Shown: positions 10,564 through 21,913 of the stretch, in pieces
Layout: every line of letters begins with the position of its first letter
Numbering within the stretch: position 1 is the stretch's first letter
Assembly: GCA_022496205.1 (NCBI GenBank)
Contig: WTXD01000049.1
Location: 142,159 to 206,158 of the forward strand
DNA: 64,000 nucleotides
Source: Gloeopeniophorella convolvens
Lineage: Eukaryota > Basidiomycota > Agaricomycetes > Russulales
Direction: 5' to 3'
The notes under the pieces: generated by a model
Told to the model about the DNA's origin: nothing
Database searches by the model: none
The model's input: the letters and a program-made list of their open reading frames with translations, nothing else
Position numbers and translations under genes: made by a program

Positions 10564-12558
10564 TCAGGCGCGTCCCCGCGTGCCAGTGCTCCGCCGCAGC
10601 ACGTACGGCGCGAGCTCGGGCGACTGCACCGCCGCCTTGAACATCCGGCGCCACGACAGCGGCTCGCCCTGTACACACGCACACGCACGCTGTCAGCTAC
10701 CAGCGCAGACCCGCTCGCATGTGGCACGCACCTCGTCGCGCTGCATGACGCAGAAGCTCTGCACGCTCCCGTCCGCCGACAGGAACGGCTCGACGACGAC
10801 CCAGCCCTTGAGCGGCACGCGCCGCGCGTCGAGCGCGCCGACACGGCTCCACAGCGCGCCCCCGCCGCCGCCCACGCCGGGCGCGCGCACCGCGCGCACG
10901 CCCTGCTGCGCGAGCGCGTGCTCGATCGTACCGAGCAGCTCGGGCGGCGGCACGGACGCCCAGAAGCGCGTCAGGTGCGGCGTGTAGCGCGTCCCGCCCT
11001 GCGTCTGCGACTGTGTGGTGTGTGGGGAGGTGGTTAGGAAGGGGCGGAGGGAAAGGGTGGGGCGGGGCGGGGCGCACAAAGAGCATGAGGGACTGCGTGA
11101 ATTGCGAGCCGCGCGTCGCGGAGAGCATGATCTCGTCCTCGTCGTTTGCCGCGAGCGGCTGCCTGCGGTGCGCGCGAGGGTGAGTGTGAGGGCGAGCGGG
11201 TGCGGGGTGCGGCTGCGGCGGCTTACGACTGCACGTCGACGTCGACGACGTCGAGCTCGCCTGCCCTGCGCAGCGCGTCGGTCATGCGCTCGGCGAGCGC
11301 GACGGGGCCTTGCGAGGCGAGCTGGCTCTGGCTGTGCGCGGCGGTCAGCGCGGGCTGGCGGGCGGCCAGAGTGGGCGCAGGCGTACGTGAGCATCCAGGG
11401 GTGTTGGCACGCGTCTGCGAGCGTCATGCGCTCCCGGGGGTCGATCGTGAGCAGGCCGGTGATCAGAGCTGCACGGAGGCGCGTTAGTCGTCTGCTGATT
11501 CAGGGATGGGAGAGGATGACGGACAGAATGCGGGCGCGGGGATCTGGTCCCATGGGGGATCGTCGATGAACGCGCCGGATGCGTAGCGACTGAACTCGTA
11601 GCTGCGTGATGTTGGCTCGTCCCAGGGTGTATCTGTGCGGGGGCATGCGCGTGAGGCAGGGAGTCCTCGGGATGCTGCAGGGTCTTACGTACTTCCCACG
11701 ATCATGGTGAAGAGGATGACGCCGATTCCCCAGACATCGATGGGCTCAGCAGCGTACGGCTTGTCCGAGTTCAGCTGGAGGTAATTGTGAGACTCGGAGG
11801 ACGACTATCGAGAAGGCGACGTACTTCCGGAGCGACGTACGGTAGACTCCCGCATCGTTCCGAGAGCGTGCGTGTCCTGCCCGAGTCTTTGAGCTTGTAC
11901 ACCGAGCACAACCCAAAGTCCGATATCTTGAGCGTCCCTGCTGCATCAAGAAGCAGGTTCTCGGGCTTGAGGTCACGATGGCACACGCCTTCGCTGTGGA
12001 TGTACGTCTGAGGAGGCAGCACCGCCGGAGATCAGCACCCAACCCGCGGCCGCGACGGGCTTCCGGACGCACCAGGCCAGCAAGAACCTGGAGAAAGTAG
12101 TAGTGCGCCACATCTTCGTCCACTCCGACGTCGGGTGCTTCGGGGTAACATGGGTGGGTTGACTCGGCGCTGATGGCATGTAGACGCACCGATCTTGTCG
12201 AACAGATCACCGCCAGCGGCGAACTCGAGCAGCATGTAGATCGCCGGGATGTATGGCGACTGCGTGCCGGCCTCCACGACGACGGCGGTCATGAACTCCA
12301 GGATGTTCAGGTGCTTGAGCGCAGCGTGCACACGCATCTCTTTGTCCAGAGCCTTGCGTTCGGCAGGCGTCGTCGTTGCAGTTAGTGCCACCATTTTGCA
12401 CGCGGCGACACGGCCATCTTGGGCATGGAAGGCGCGAAATACCCTGAGAAGAGGCCATCGGCCCTTGCTCTCCTGCCTATACACAGGACAACGTACGTGG
12501 AGAACCCGCCGCCACCGACTTTGTCGAAGATTTTGTACCCTAAAAGCGTGAGTGGCAT
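10564..12558 (-). CDS. CHK1: Checkpoint kinase Chk1 (CAMK-group Ser/Thr kinase)
   Basis: Chk1 halts the cell cycle in response to DNA damage or stalled forks. The start at 12556-12558 gives [21 protein letters not shown], with the glycine loop. An exon then carries the VAACKMVAL lysine, and further exons show [12 protein letters not shown] (catalytic loop, about 11965), [11 protein letters not shown] (Mg-binding DFG), [11 protein letters not shown] and [23 protein letters not shown]. The domain closes with [25 protein letters not shown]. After a linker, the C-terminal regulatory (KA1-like) domain reads [24 protein letters not shown], then [34 protein letters not shown] and ends in [11 protein letters not shown]. 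The length, about 500 residues, and the KA1-like tail favour Chk1 over other CAMK kinases. It faces the aldo/keto reductase tail to tail with 160 bases between stops. Confidence 0.9.
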
Positions 12559-13116
12559 GCCGATCAGCTGAGCGGTTGATAGGAGCATGGATCAGACGCG
12601 CCGTTTACTCTGGGATAGCGGAGGGTTGACTGCATGGTGGTAGGATGCTAAGAGGTGTCCCGCGTTCTCAGGCGAGTCAGTGGCTTCTGCTGCAAAGCGT
12701 CGCGCGCGGCGATCACAAAACGCGCCACATCACGTGCTTTACGTGCACGACCACGTGCCTGGTCACAGTCGCGTTTGTATCTCGGCCGCGCGCCACCACG
12801 AACTGGAGACCATGAAGCATCGAGCAAGCATGGCGCGAGTGATGAAAGTACGGAAAGGTGATGCGTTATTTGTTTATCAGGGATATGCGACAGTGAGGGT
12901 CCTCGTCGCTCGATGGCATCTGACGGACACATCAGCTGTGATAGGACCCTCAGTTCTCGGTTCCGTGCCCCAAAAATTGGTAGCAAAAAACAGCCACAGT
13001 CCACCGATACGAAAAGCCCTCCATCCGCGTGGGCCCTTGGGCAGACGATCCAAAACAGCGGACGAGTTCTAGGGAACGGTGAGGTACATCTCACTCACTC
13101 CCTACCCCCTTACAAG
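12559..13116. other. Intergenic stretch, nothing recognised
   Basis: Short overlapping frames only. No domain, repeat or RNA seen between the CHK1 start and the tRNA-Asp gene. Confidence 0.45.
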
Positions 13117-13199
13117 TCCCTGGTAGTATATCGGATTAGTACACGCGCCTGTCATTCTTCTGGCCGCGCGAGAGCGGGGTTCGACTCCCCGCCAGGGAG
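13117..13199 (+). tRNA. tRNA-Asp (GUC) with an anticodon-loop intron
   Basis: The acceptor stem pairs TCCCTGG (13117-13123) with CCAGGGA (13192-13198), with G as discriminator. The anticodon stem is CGCGC/GCGCG and the loop CTGTCAT contains GTC (Asp). About 11 extra bases follow position 37 before the 3' half of the stem, a typical nuclear tRNA intron. The T arm GCGGGGTTCGACTCCCCGC holds a good B box (GGTTCGACTCC) and the D arm holds TAGTATATCGG...AGTA. A second copy on the opposite strand at 21683-21765 has the same mature sequence. Confidence 0.95.
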
Positions 13200-13651
13200 G
13201 TCTTTTGCTCTTTTTTCTCGTCCCGTCCCCAGTGGGCTGGATATTTGCCCTGCGCCACAACGATCGCCGGTGGGCGCTAACCTCCATGCTAGCTTATCAC
13301 AAGATCTGACCGATCTTCTGGTTCTCGGAATCACAACACCGGTCATCCAGCGGCACATCACCGACCGGAAGATATCTGGGCCGATGAGGAGTCATTGATT
13401 TGATGATGCTGTTTGACATTAACCGCTCAGCGGTCAGCGGTAGTGTTTCGAGTGTGATGCGGTTGATGACAGGCGCCCACAATCCTGTGTGCAATCGCAT
13501 ACTTATACTACAGCTGTACATACTGTATGTCGTCAGATTAATCAAGTTTCGTAGTGGGTCCTATAGGAATATTACAGAAATTAGATTGGCATATCGCCAC
13601 ATGCTGTCCAATGGTCGGCGTGTGCATCACACCCGCCCTCGAAGACCTTGT
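13200..13651. other. Intergenic stretch between tRNA-Asp and the metacaspase stop
   Basis: A T-rich run (TTTTGCTCTTTTTTC) directly after the tRNA at about 13202-13216 is a plausible Pol III terminator. Nothing else recognised. Confidence 0.5.
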
Positions 13652-16111
13652 CTACATGATGAACTTCAAACTAATGTCCTGTAAACGGTAGATGAGCACA
13701 ATGGGAACGGAAGAGTGCAACAAGAGGCCTCACAATCTCGTGCGAACTCGAGAGCTGCGGCTTCTGGCTATATTTCTTGTTAAGGATCGCCCTATAGATG
13801 CCAGTCAGGGGAACTGTCTCGTAAGCAGAGAAAGGAACTGATGCGCACCGCACTCCGCGCAACAAGTCGAGATATGATATACGCGGGTTGGCCTCTGGAC
13901 GTAGGTCAGTATATTGAAGAGAGGACAAGCTGGACGACTTACTCAAAACCTTCAGCAGGGCCTGCGGGGGTGGCAAATTCAGCATGCAGTAGCGGATGTG
14001 CTGACAAGGCACTCACATAACTCATAGCGCCTACGGCGACTCCTCCTTGGACAACGTCCGCGCTCGTTTGCGAGTCTTTACTGCCGCTGAAAGTGATCTA
14101 AGGGCAGATTACAAACGTGCGTTCGGCTGGATTCGACCGAACGCACCACATCCGCTGGGGTGGTTTTCTGCTTGCGGAACGCGAGCGACACGGGACTAAT
14201 ATTCTTAGGCCGCCCATTGGAATGATACTACGGATCCGTCAATGAACCATGTATATGAATGGGGCAATACAGTTGCGGTACCTCGAATGGAAGATCTATA
14301 GACTGTGAGTCTAGAGTTTGGCCGACGAAAGAGCTACGTACCGAGGATCGATGCGGAATGGCAGGACTGCGTAATCCAAGATAAGTGCCCGACCTGTGTG
14401 TCTAGTCTCAGTACTCACATCGAATACGCCCTAAAAATATGAGTCAGGGCGATAAAGTGGCATGTGGTGATAGGAGCTCACAGTCAGCCGACAACCCGCT
14501 GGGAGAGGATCCACCTGAATCCAGGTATTAGGGCCCGTGACATCTCAGACATACACGCAACGCACCATCATCCTGTGTAGGTCCTAGAGTCCAGGTCAGC
14601 TGGTTCCGGTTTGAGCAACAAGACTGCTCACATCATCTGTAATGATACCCGCAGTCTTGTAGTCGACAGGGAAAATGACTGTCTCTCTTCAGTATTATTC
14701 GATGCGCCACGGCAGCCGGTAGTCACCTTCATCCCATCCATCTATTTCGTCGCCATCCAGGTCGCGCGTCCTTCCGCCGTGTCCCGAATCTGCGACAGCT
14801 AACCGTCAGGCTCTGGCTCGCGCCGCCAGGAGATTACTCACAATGGAAGAACAGAGCATCGTCGGGGCTTGCATCCTCCACGAGCCAACGCATCGCGTTG
14901 ATCAAGTTCTTCCGTGTTGGATGCGACCGTGGATCCGGATTATCATCCGTCAGGACAATAATATTCTCATGAGGGTAACGGTGATGTTCTTTGCCTCATT
15001 CAACATCCGAACGCGGGTCATTGGAAGAGAGACGTACGCATGATGAATTGATATATATTTCGCGCGTCGTTCACGCACCCTTGTAGCTCATTACTCGACC
15101 CAGTGTAATTGATGCCTACCTATACTTTTGCTCAGCGGGGGTCGCAGGCGCACTAGTGTGATTCACGTACACAAACGGCCTTGCGTCTACCCGTACACCG
15201 CGAATGGCGGAACAGCGGATGCGTAAGACCCTCAAAACGCGTATGCTGTGGCGCATGCTGTGGCGCCGCGTCCACCTCTTGAGAGAGCAAGGGCTGGCGT
15301 CCGTGCGAGCGCAAGGCGTGCGGCACATGAAGCGAGCGTGTCTGGACGTGTGTAGACATCGCGAAGGTATTGGGAACACCGGCTGAAGCTGGGTATTGTG
15401 GGGACGGAATACTACGTGGGATCATCCCTGGCGCGGGAGATGGCATGGGTACGGGCATGGGTGACGTTGCGGGGGCTGGGGCAAGTACATAACCTGGCTG
15501 TACGACATATTGTTGATATCCAGGAGCAGGGTATGGTATGGGCGTTGCCACGTAAGGGCCGACTGGCTCAGAATTATCTGGATACGTGTCAGCTGGGCAT
15601 GCACGAGGTAAAGAAGGCCCTTACGCGAAGTGAGCATCGGAGGTGCTGGTGTCGTACTACGGCTGTGGTGTCTGCTGCGCGAGCGAGAATGGGAATGAGA
15701 GTGCCTGTGAGAGGGAGAGCTTGAGTGATGATGACCGTGCGAGGAATGTGAGCGGTGGTGGTGGTGGTGGTGGCGGTCACTGGAGTGCGAATTAGTGCGC
15801 GGGCGGTAGTGATGTCCCTGGGCGCTGAAAAGAGAAGGAGATCAGCCCGCCAAGCTATATCAATGATTGGAAGTCGCCATACGTTGGCACGGGGCTTGGC
15901 GATGACACAAAGGCGGGTGACCTGTCACGATTGTGCCATACTTATTCACGCCAGTACAAGCACACACAAAACAAGGCACGTACGGGACTGGGCTCGGTAC
16001 TAGTGAGCTGGATCTGGACCGGCGGTGGTCGCTGTGGTGGCGATGGCGGTGGTCGCGGTGACTGCTGGAATGAGAGTGGGAGCGTGAATGATGGCCGTGG
16101 GCGCTGGACAT
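13652..16111 (-). CDS. Type I metacaspase (MCA1/CasA family)
   Basis: Ca2+-dependent cysteine protease of clan CD, cleaving after Arg/Lys; in fungi linked to protein quality control and cell death. The N-terminal prodomain is rich in His, Ser and Arg, including a run of seven His near 15760-15780, followed by Pro/Tyr-rich repeats (YPAPGYQQYVVQPGYV). The p20 domain reads VGINYTGSSNELQGCVNDAR, HENIIVLTDDNPDPRSHPTR and KNLINAMRWLVEDASPDDA. The catalytic His lies in HYSGHGG, formed across an intron, followed by DLDGDEIDGWDEVIFPVDY. The catalytic Cys lies in FDSCHSASIL, assembled from a 12-base and a 25-base exon. The p10 part reads YHSNGRPKNISP, FSGSKDSQTSADV, GAMSY and YSQKPQLSSSHEI, ending DISLKFIM. 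The ATG at 16109-16111 is the safe start; an upstream exon starting MSFP at 16482-16484 may add residues. Confidence 0.92.
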
Positions 16112-16484
16112 GTGTCAATACAGCCGACTTTGATGTTTATAGCAGGTAAACGCACTTCGGGATGGGGCTCGGAGGAAGAAGATGACCCGTAGACCTATGA
16201 CATGCAGACGCTGAGATCTAAAGAAAGCTCATGTCGCGTGTGGACATACGATGTCGGAAACGGGATCAAGTTCGGTGCGTTCGATGGGGCCGTCATGACC
16301 GGCTGCGCGTATTGAGGTTGCCTACGCAGCCCACCACAAAGATAGTGTATCCAAGACATGCGAACAAGTGAGTAACGATCGCTCAAATATTGGAGCGTTA
16401 TATCTTACGGAAACCTAAGACCGATGCGCATATTAGGGGACAAGGGGCGCCGGAGGGGGTGCACTGAACTTACGGAAAGGACAT

Positions 16485-17503
16485 GCTTGGCCTGAGGTCC
16501 GGGCTGGAGGATTGAGATCAACGGAAGCGTACGGTGTGGCTGCTGGGTCGCTGTGGGTGGAGAAGAGAAAGAGGCGGAATAGGCTAAACGATAAGAGGTC
16601 TCACAAACTGACTGCGGCCACTGTGGTTCGCCCTATAAGAGCGGACTCCCAGCGCTGTGTGGCATCGCACGCCGGCAGGCGCGCGCCTGATCGAGACGCG
16701 CTCCTGCTCTGCCCGAGCCGCTCAGGCACCTCAACTTAGCTGCTCACGTGTGCACCCAAGACCTCCGTCGAAGAGAGTCTCTTGTTTCGCCGCCGGTTAA
16801 GGCCCGGTTTCATCCTGCCATCGCCCGAAGGGTGCCGAAAGATCTGACGGTGGGCCCAATAACTCGGAGAACCTCAACGCTTCAGCAGGAGCAAGTACTT
16901 ACCCCAATGATGCCGCCGCCCATGCGGCCAAGCAGCCAAGCCATCGCAGGCAGAAGACAGCCTCAAAAGCTTGATCCGACCCTCAGCCTGCTTCAGATTC
17001 CGTCAGTGGGCAATACCCGGGTCCAAATAAAGTCCTCCCGTCGAGGAATTCTCGGAGCTAGCGCCGTAGTCCTGGTGGTGACTGGCCTGACCTCCATCCC
17101 GGTCATGTTCGTGTCCGTCGGGGCTGAAAAATATCTGAGACCAGTTTGAGCACCAGTTTGAGTCAGCATTACACGTGTCCAGTTTGAGAAAGCAATGCGC
17201 TAATAGCTGCGCACAGGGCTGCTGGTTGGTAACCTTCAATTTCACTCCTCGGCATCTTGTCAGCGACTCGGTGTCGTGCCGGCAAGTCGAGGAAGTTGAG
17301 GTGGATGTTTTCAGGCCCGTGTCCGATCGCATTTCTACGGCAGCTTATTCCTTATCTGATAATCTTTGATCCCCGGAGTCCAATATCACAAAGCTGATCC
17401 CGAGCTAGATACCAATGACGTCCGTTGGAGAAGCCCACAGGAACAACATCGGGCGCAAGCAGACATAATCCTGCATAACCTCAACGCGAACCTCCATCGC
17501 AAC
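16485..17503. other. Divergent promoter region between metacaspase and PEBP genes; no gene recognised
   Basis: Open frames here, including 109 codons on the minus strand (17003-17332), lack any recognisable domain, have biased Ser/Thr/Cys composition and no splice continuity. I treat the stretch as noncoding. Confidence 0.4.
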
Positions 17504-18247
17504 ATGGCTCTCGATTTCTTTTCATCGGTCACATCCGCCCTGGAACGCGATAAACTCATACCGGATGTCCTGCCGGAAGGGTTTCAACCCACCATCTTGT
17601 TCTCGGTCCAATATCCAAACAAGACAGAGGCTCTGCTTGGCAATGAGCTCGTCGTAGAGGACACAGTGGATGAGCCATCGATCGTCATAACCCCGCTGAG
17701 CTTGCCACAAGAGCAGGCGACCAGCCAGGCGGGCGATGCATCTGGGGACATATCCTATACCCTGGTCATGCTCGATCCCGATGCACCCTCCCATGCCGAC
17801 CCGATCTACGGTCAATTCCGCCACTGGGTGGTATGTAGAGCTGCAGCTCACGCAGCGAGTGCATTTTACCTGAGGTTACTTCTGTCAGGTAACGGGCCTC
17901 AAGACGCCCCTGGAAGGCTTGTCGTCGACGTCCAATCTCACAACTTTGTTGACCATGCCGAGCACAACGCCTTACCGACCGCCAGGGCCCAGGCCGGCGT
18001 CTGGGCTGCATCGATACAGTGAGACGAAGTTATGACCTCTATCTTCCGTTAACCGACTTGAGACGTCGTTGCAGCCTTCTTGCTCTTCCAGGAGCCTGCG
18101 TCTACCGAGCCGTTCGCCATTCCCGCAGGGGCAGCCGAGCATGGTGCTGCCCTGGAAGAAAGACGGAAGTGGAACGCACTTGAATTCGGCCGGAATTACG
18201 GACTGAAGCTCGTAGGGGCGAACTTTTTCTTGATTCGAGCGGATTGA
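17504..18247 (+). CDS. Phosphatidylethanolamine-binding protein (PEBP/Tfs1-like)
   Basis: PEBP-fold protein; yeast Tfs1 inhibits carboxypeptidase Y and Ras-GAP Ira2. The ATG at 17504 gives MALDFFSSVTSALERDKLIP, then DVLPEGFQPTILFSVQYPN. The ligand-pocket signature is clear: SYTLVMLDPDAPSHADP followed by YGQFRHWV. An intron (about 17831-17888) and another (about 18020-18076) give VTGLKT and TTPYRPPGPRPASGLHRYTF, matching the conserved PxPxxGxHRYxF core. The next part reads LLFQEPASTEP, then a helical end KWNALEFGRNYGLKLVGANF. About 215 residues, full length. Function beyond the fold is inferred. Confidence 0.92.
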
Positions 18248-18780
18248 TAGCCCTTTGTGTGGTGGGGGGATTGAGCGATCGCAATCATGTGGCGAGCGTG
18301 TTGTGCACGCATATTGATTCATTTGTGACGCATTGATGCCTCGAGCTCAGGAGCCAACGCAGGCTCCGTGGCGGCACGTCTGGCAATGCGACGGCTCAAG
18401 CTCAAGTGCGGCTGTGCATGCATGGTGACAGGAATTCGGGTCGATACCCTGGCACTCCAGCTTCGACCACCAAATACAAACGCGTGCATTCACCCGCAGC
18501 CACTAAGAATTTGACTGGTCTATCTGCCAGTCACGGTTTATTTCACACAAGGCTCAGTCCATCAAGCATGTGTGGTGAGTGTGCCCTGCAGCATGTCAAG
18601 GCACACAAGTTATGGCAATCATGACGTGCGTGTGAATGACAAATTAAGCAATCGCGGTCGCACCGGGGGATCCATCCGATTGATCACTGTGCTTACCCAG
18701 CGGCATCCCAACGTGGACTCACTGGCACTTGTGTCGAGTACCATTCAGCAGCCACATAGGTATCATCTATTCCCAGTGAC
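18248..18780. other. Intergenic stretch, nothing recognised
   Basis: No domain, repeat or RNA gene seen between the PEBP stop and the oxoprolinase start. Confidence 0.45.
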
Positions 18781-21521
18781 ATGACTATCGCCAAGATACC
18801 AGACCATTCAATCCGGATCTCTACGGATCGCGGCGGCACGTTCTGCGATGTCTACGCGTGCGCTTACCAACACCTCGCCGCATCCCCTCCCACTCAGGAC
18901 CGCATCGCAGGTCTTATCCTGACCCAAATGATCCAAAACAGAGAAAAGAACTCGTTGTGAAACTCTGCGAGTGTTGTCTCTGTCTAGAACCAAAAATTGA
19001 CCTTAACAAGTCGATTCGTAGTATCGCAGGACCCCGCAAACTACAAGGATGCGCCTACAGAAGGCATCCGCCGTGTGTTGGAGGCAGTAACCGGTGAATC
19101 AATACCAAGAGGCGAGAAGCTTGAGATCAGCAAGATTGGTGAGTTTTTGCGTCTATACGATTCGTCCCTGGGACTCACTATTTCGGAAGATTACATCCGC
19201 CTCTCTACCACTGTCGCTACAAACGCACTCCTCGAGCGGAATGGACGAAAACATGCTCTCGTGATCACCAAAGGCTTCAAGGCCCTCTTGCTGATCGGAA
19301 ACCAGTCACGCCCGAAGATATTCGACCTCAATATCCGCCGTCCGCCCCCACTATACTCTACTACCTTGGAAGTAGATGAACGTGTCACGCTCGTGGGCTA
19401 TACCAGCGATCCTCAGGCAGAGGATAACGGAGTATTCTTCGACGATGACGGAAATGTCAAGCGTGGCTACCGGGGAAAAGGATGGGATGGAAAAGGGGAC
19501 GCTGAAGGTCCTGGTGACGTCGTCCGGGGAATCTCTGGCGAAGCTGTGAGGATCCTCAAAAAGCCAGGTGAGGCATCGCATCTTCGCTCCTCTGCCAATG
19601 CTAAATTCTACCAGACGACGCTTTGATCAAAGAGGACCTACAGAAGCTTTATGACGATGGATATCGCTCGCTCGCTGTCGTCCTTGCACACTCATATACC
19701 TTCCCACAGCACGAGCTCCTCATCGGAGAGATTGCCTCGTCCATCGGCTTCGAACATATTTCACTGTCTTCTCAGCTTCTTCCCATGATCAAGATGGTTC
19801 CGCGCGGCGTGTCTGCTACTGCCGACGCATACCTCACACCTGTCCTACGAGCGTACCTGGACGGATTCTTCGCTGGCTTTGCAAGGCCTCCGCGGGTCGA
19901 GTTCATGAGCAGCGATGGTGGACTTGTTGACACTTCCGGCTTTTCGGGACTAAAAAGTATATTAAGTGGGCCTGCCGGTGGTGTCGTGGGGTATGCACGC
20001 ACGAGTTGGGACGAGAAGCGCAGAACACCAATCATCGGGTGAGTACTTCTGTTCAGTTGCGCCGAGGTCCATTAACGGACAATCTCATCAGACTTGATGT
20101 GGGTGGTACGTCGACGGACGTCTCGCGCTTCTCAGGCCGTTATGAGATTGTGTACGAGACGACCACAGCGGGTGTTACTATCCAGTCGCCCCAGCTCGAC
20201 ATCAACACCGTCGCCGCTGGCGGCGGTTCCTGCCTCACTTTCCGCAATGGCTTATTCCTCGCGGGTCCGGAAAGTGCAGGAGCAGAACCTGGCCCGACCT
20301 GTTATCGGTGCGTTGCTGGCCCATGCAGATTGATTCGGGGTATCACTGACGAACGTGTAGCAAGGGCGGTCCGTTGGCTGTGACGGATGCCAATCTCCTT
20401 CTTGGAAGGCTTATTCCTGATTATTTCCCCAAAATATTTGGCAAGTCCGAAAAGGAACCGTTGGATGTAGACGCTTCTCGTCGTGGGTTTGAGAAGCTTT
20501 CCGAAGATATCAACAAAGATTCCACAAACGAACTAAACCTAGATGAGATCATTTACGGGTGAGCAATGATATATGACATCTGAGGGCGTTACCCTCAAGG
20601 CAGCAGATTCATCAAAGTTGCAAACGAGACGATGTGCCGTCCTATCCGTGCTCTGACCGAAGCAAGAGGATATGCAACTTCATCACACATGTGAGCGGCC
20701 TGGACGTTATCCGAATGGGGCTTACAGTGTACCCTCAGACTAGCGAGTTTCGGCGGCGCTGGTGGGCAACATGCTTGCGAGATTGCAGCCCTGCTAGGCA
20801 TCAAGACTGTCCTCATTCACCGCTATAGCTCAATCTTATCGGCTTACGGGCTCGCACTTGCAGATCGGTGTGCCTCATCTTATCAGCTGCAGACAGTTAC
20901 TGATTTGTTCCGCTTAGAGTGTACGAGGTTCAGGAGCCTGCGTCCACGTTTTATACGCCGGAGAACTTGCCAACCCTCACTTCGCGCCTAGACCAACTCT
21001 CATCGGCGACTCGCCAAGAGCTAGAGAAGCAAGGGTTCCCAACTGAACGTGTTCGGATCGAGCGCATGCTCAATATGAGGTTCGACGGTACGGACACAGC
21101 GCTCATGGTGCTTCCAGAGGGCGATGAAAAAGACTTCTTGAGTGCTTTCCGGCGGACATACAAGGCGGAGTTTGGCTTCCTGTTGGAAGGGGCGCGCGTT
21201 GTAGTAGACGACATCAAGGTTCGTGGCATTGGGACCACTGCAGATGAGTTCGGACCTTCAGTATTCGACGAGCTCGAGCAACTGCAAACACGGGAAGTCA
21301 TAATCGACAATGCAGCAATTCGTAACTCTGTCTACTTTGACAAAGTCGGAAGGGTGGACAACACACCGGTATTTGAACTGGACAAGTTGGAAGTTGGGGA
21401 CACTGTAACCGGGCCTGCCATTATCATCGACGACACTCAAACCATTGTAGTGGTTCCTGGAGCCAAAGCTACACTAGCCAGCAGACACCTGGTCATCACG
21501 CTGGAGGATGAGCAACTTTAG
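18781..21521 (+). CDS. 5-oxoprolinase/hydantoinase, HyuA half only (C-terminal HyuB domain absent)
   Basis: 5-Oxoprolinase opens 5-oxoproline to glutamate with ATP in the glutathione cycle. The start [21 protein letters not shown] carries the N-terminal hydantoinase signature. Exons then join [19 protein letters not shown] to [20 protein letters not shown] through an intron that fits only a GC...AG splice (18967-19021). Further blocks are [69 protein letters not shown], the ATP-binding [42 protein letters not shown] and [18 protein letters not shown]. The frame stops at [10 protein letters not shown], where full eukaryotic enzymes (about 1,280 residues) continue into the HyuB domain. None of that half is visible in the 160 bases before the tRNA. 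It could be a bacterial-style single subunit, a truncated gene or a pseudogene. Confidence 0.88.
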
Positions 21522-21682
21522 GGATGGATTACCCGCTGGCCAAGGTATATATGTAGATACGAGTATATCAGATTCTGCTTTTGTCGAGTCTCGGCGTGGC
21601 CAAGTGGTGCGTTGAGTTTATTGAGAAGGTTAGCAGGCACCTGCTGGTCGTTTTGGGCGTCATGGATAAGGTGCAAAAACAA

Positions 21683-21765
21683 CTCCCTGGCGGGGAGTCG
21701 AACCCCGCTCTCGCGCGATCAGATGATTGACAGGCGCGTGTACTAATCCGATATACTACCAGGGA
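21683..21765 (-). tRNA. tRNA-Asp (GUC) with an anticodon-loop intron, second copy
   Basis: Reading the minus strand gives the same acceptor stem (TCCCTGG/CCAGGGA), D arm, CGCGC/GCGCG anticodon stem, GTC anticodon and T arm as the copy at 13117-13199. The two differ at four positions, all inside the intron. It lies 160 bases after the truncated oxoprolinase and about 150 bases from the BRF1 stop. Confidence 0.95.
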
Positions 21766-21913
21766 CTTATTTTCGATTGAATATAGATTGTTGTAGTACA
21801 GATTCATACTGTATTCATAAAGTTCATTTCGGTGGCCATGCTTCCTAAAGCTGTCGTAGTCTGGAGCTCGAGCGGAAGGTGCGGACTCACTGGCTACAGC
21901 TTGATACTCCCAG

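Noticed and set aside
13652..14900. First impression that the metacaspase had lost its His and Cys motifs
   Set aside because: Re-reading with different splice sites restored HYSGHGG and DSCHSASIL in frame, so the gene is considered intact.
17003..17332. Minus-strand open frame of 109 codons
   Set aside because: Ser/Thr/Cys-biased, no motif, sits in the divergent promoter region of metacaspase and PEBP genes.
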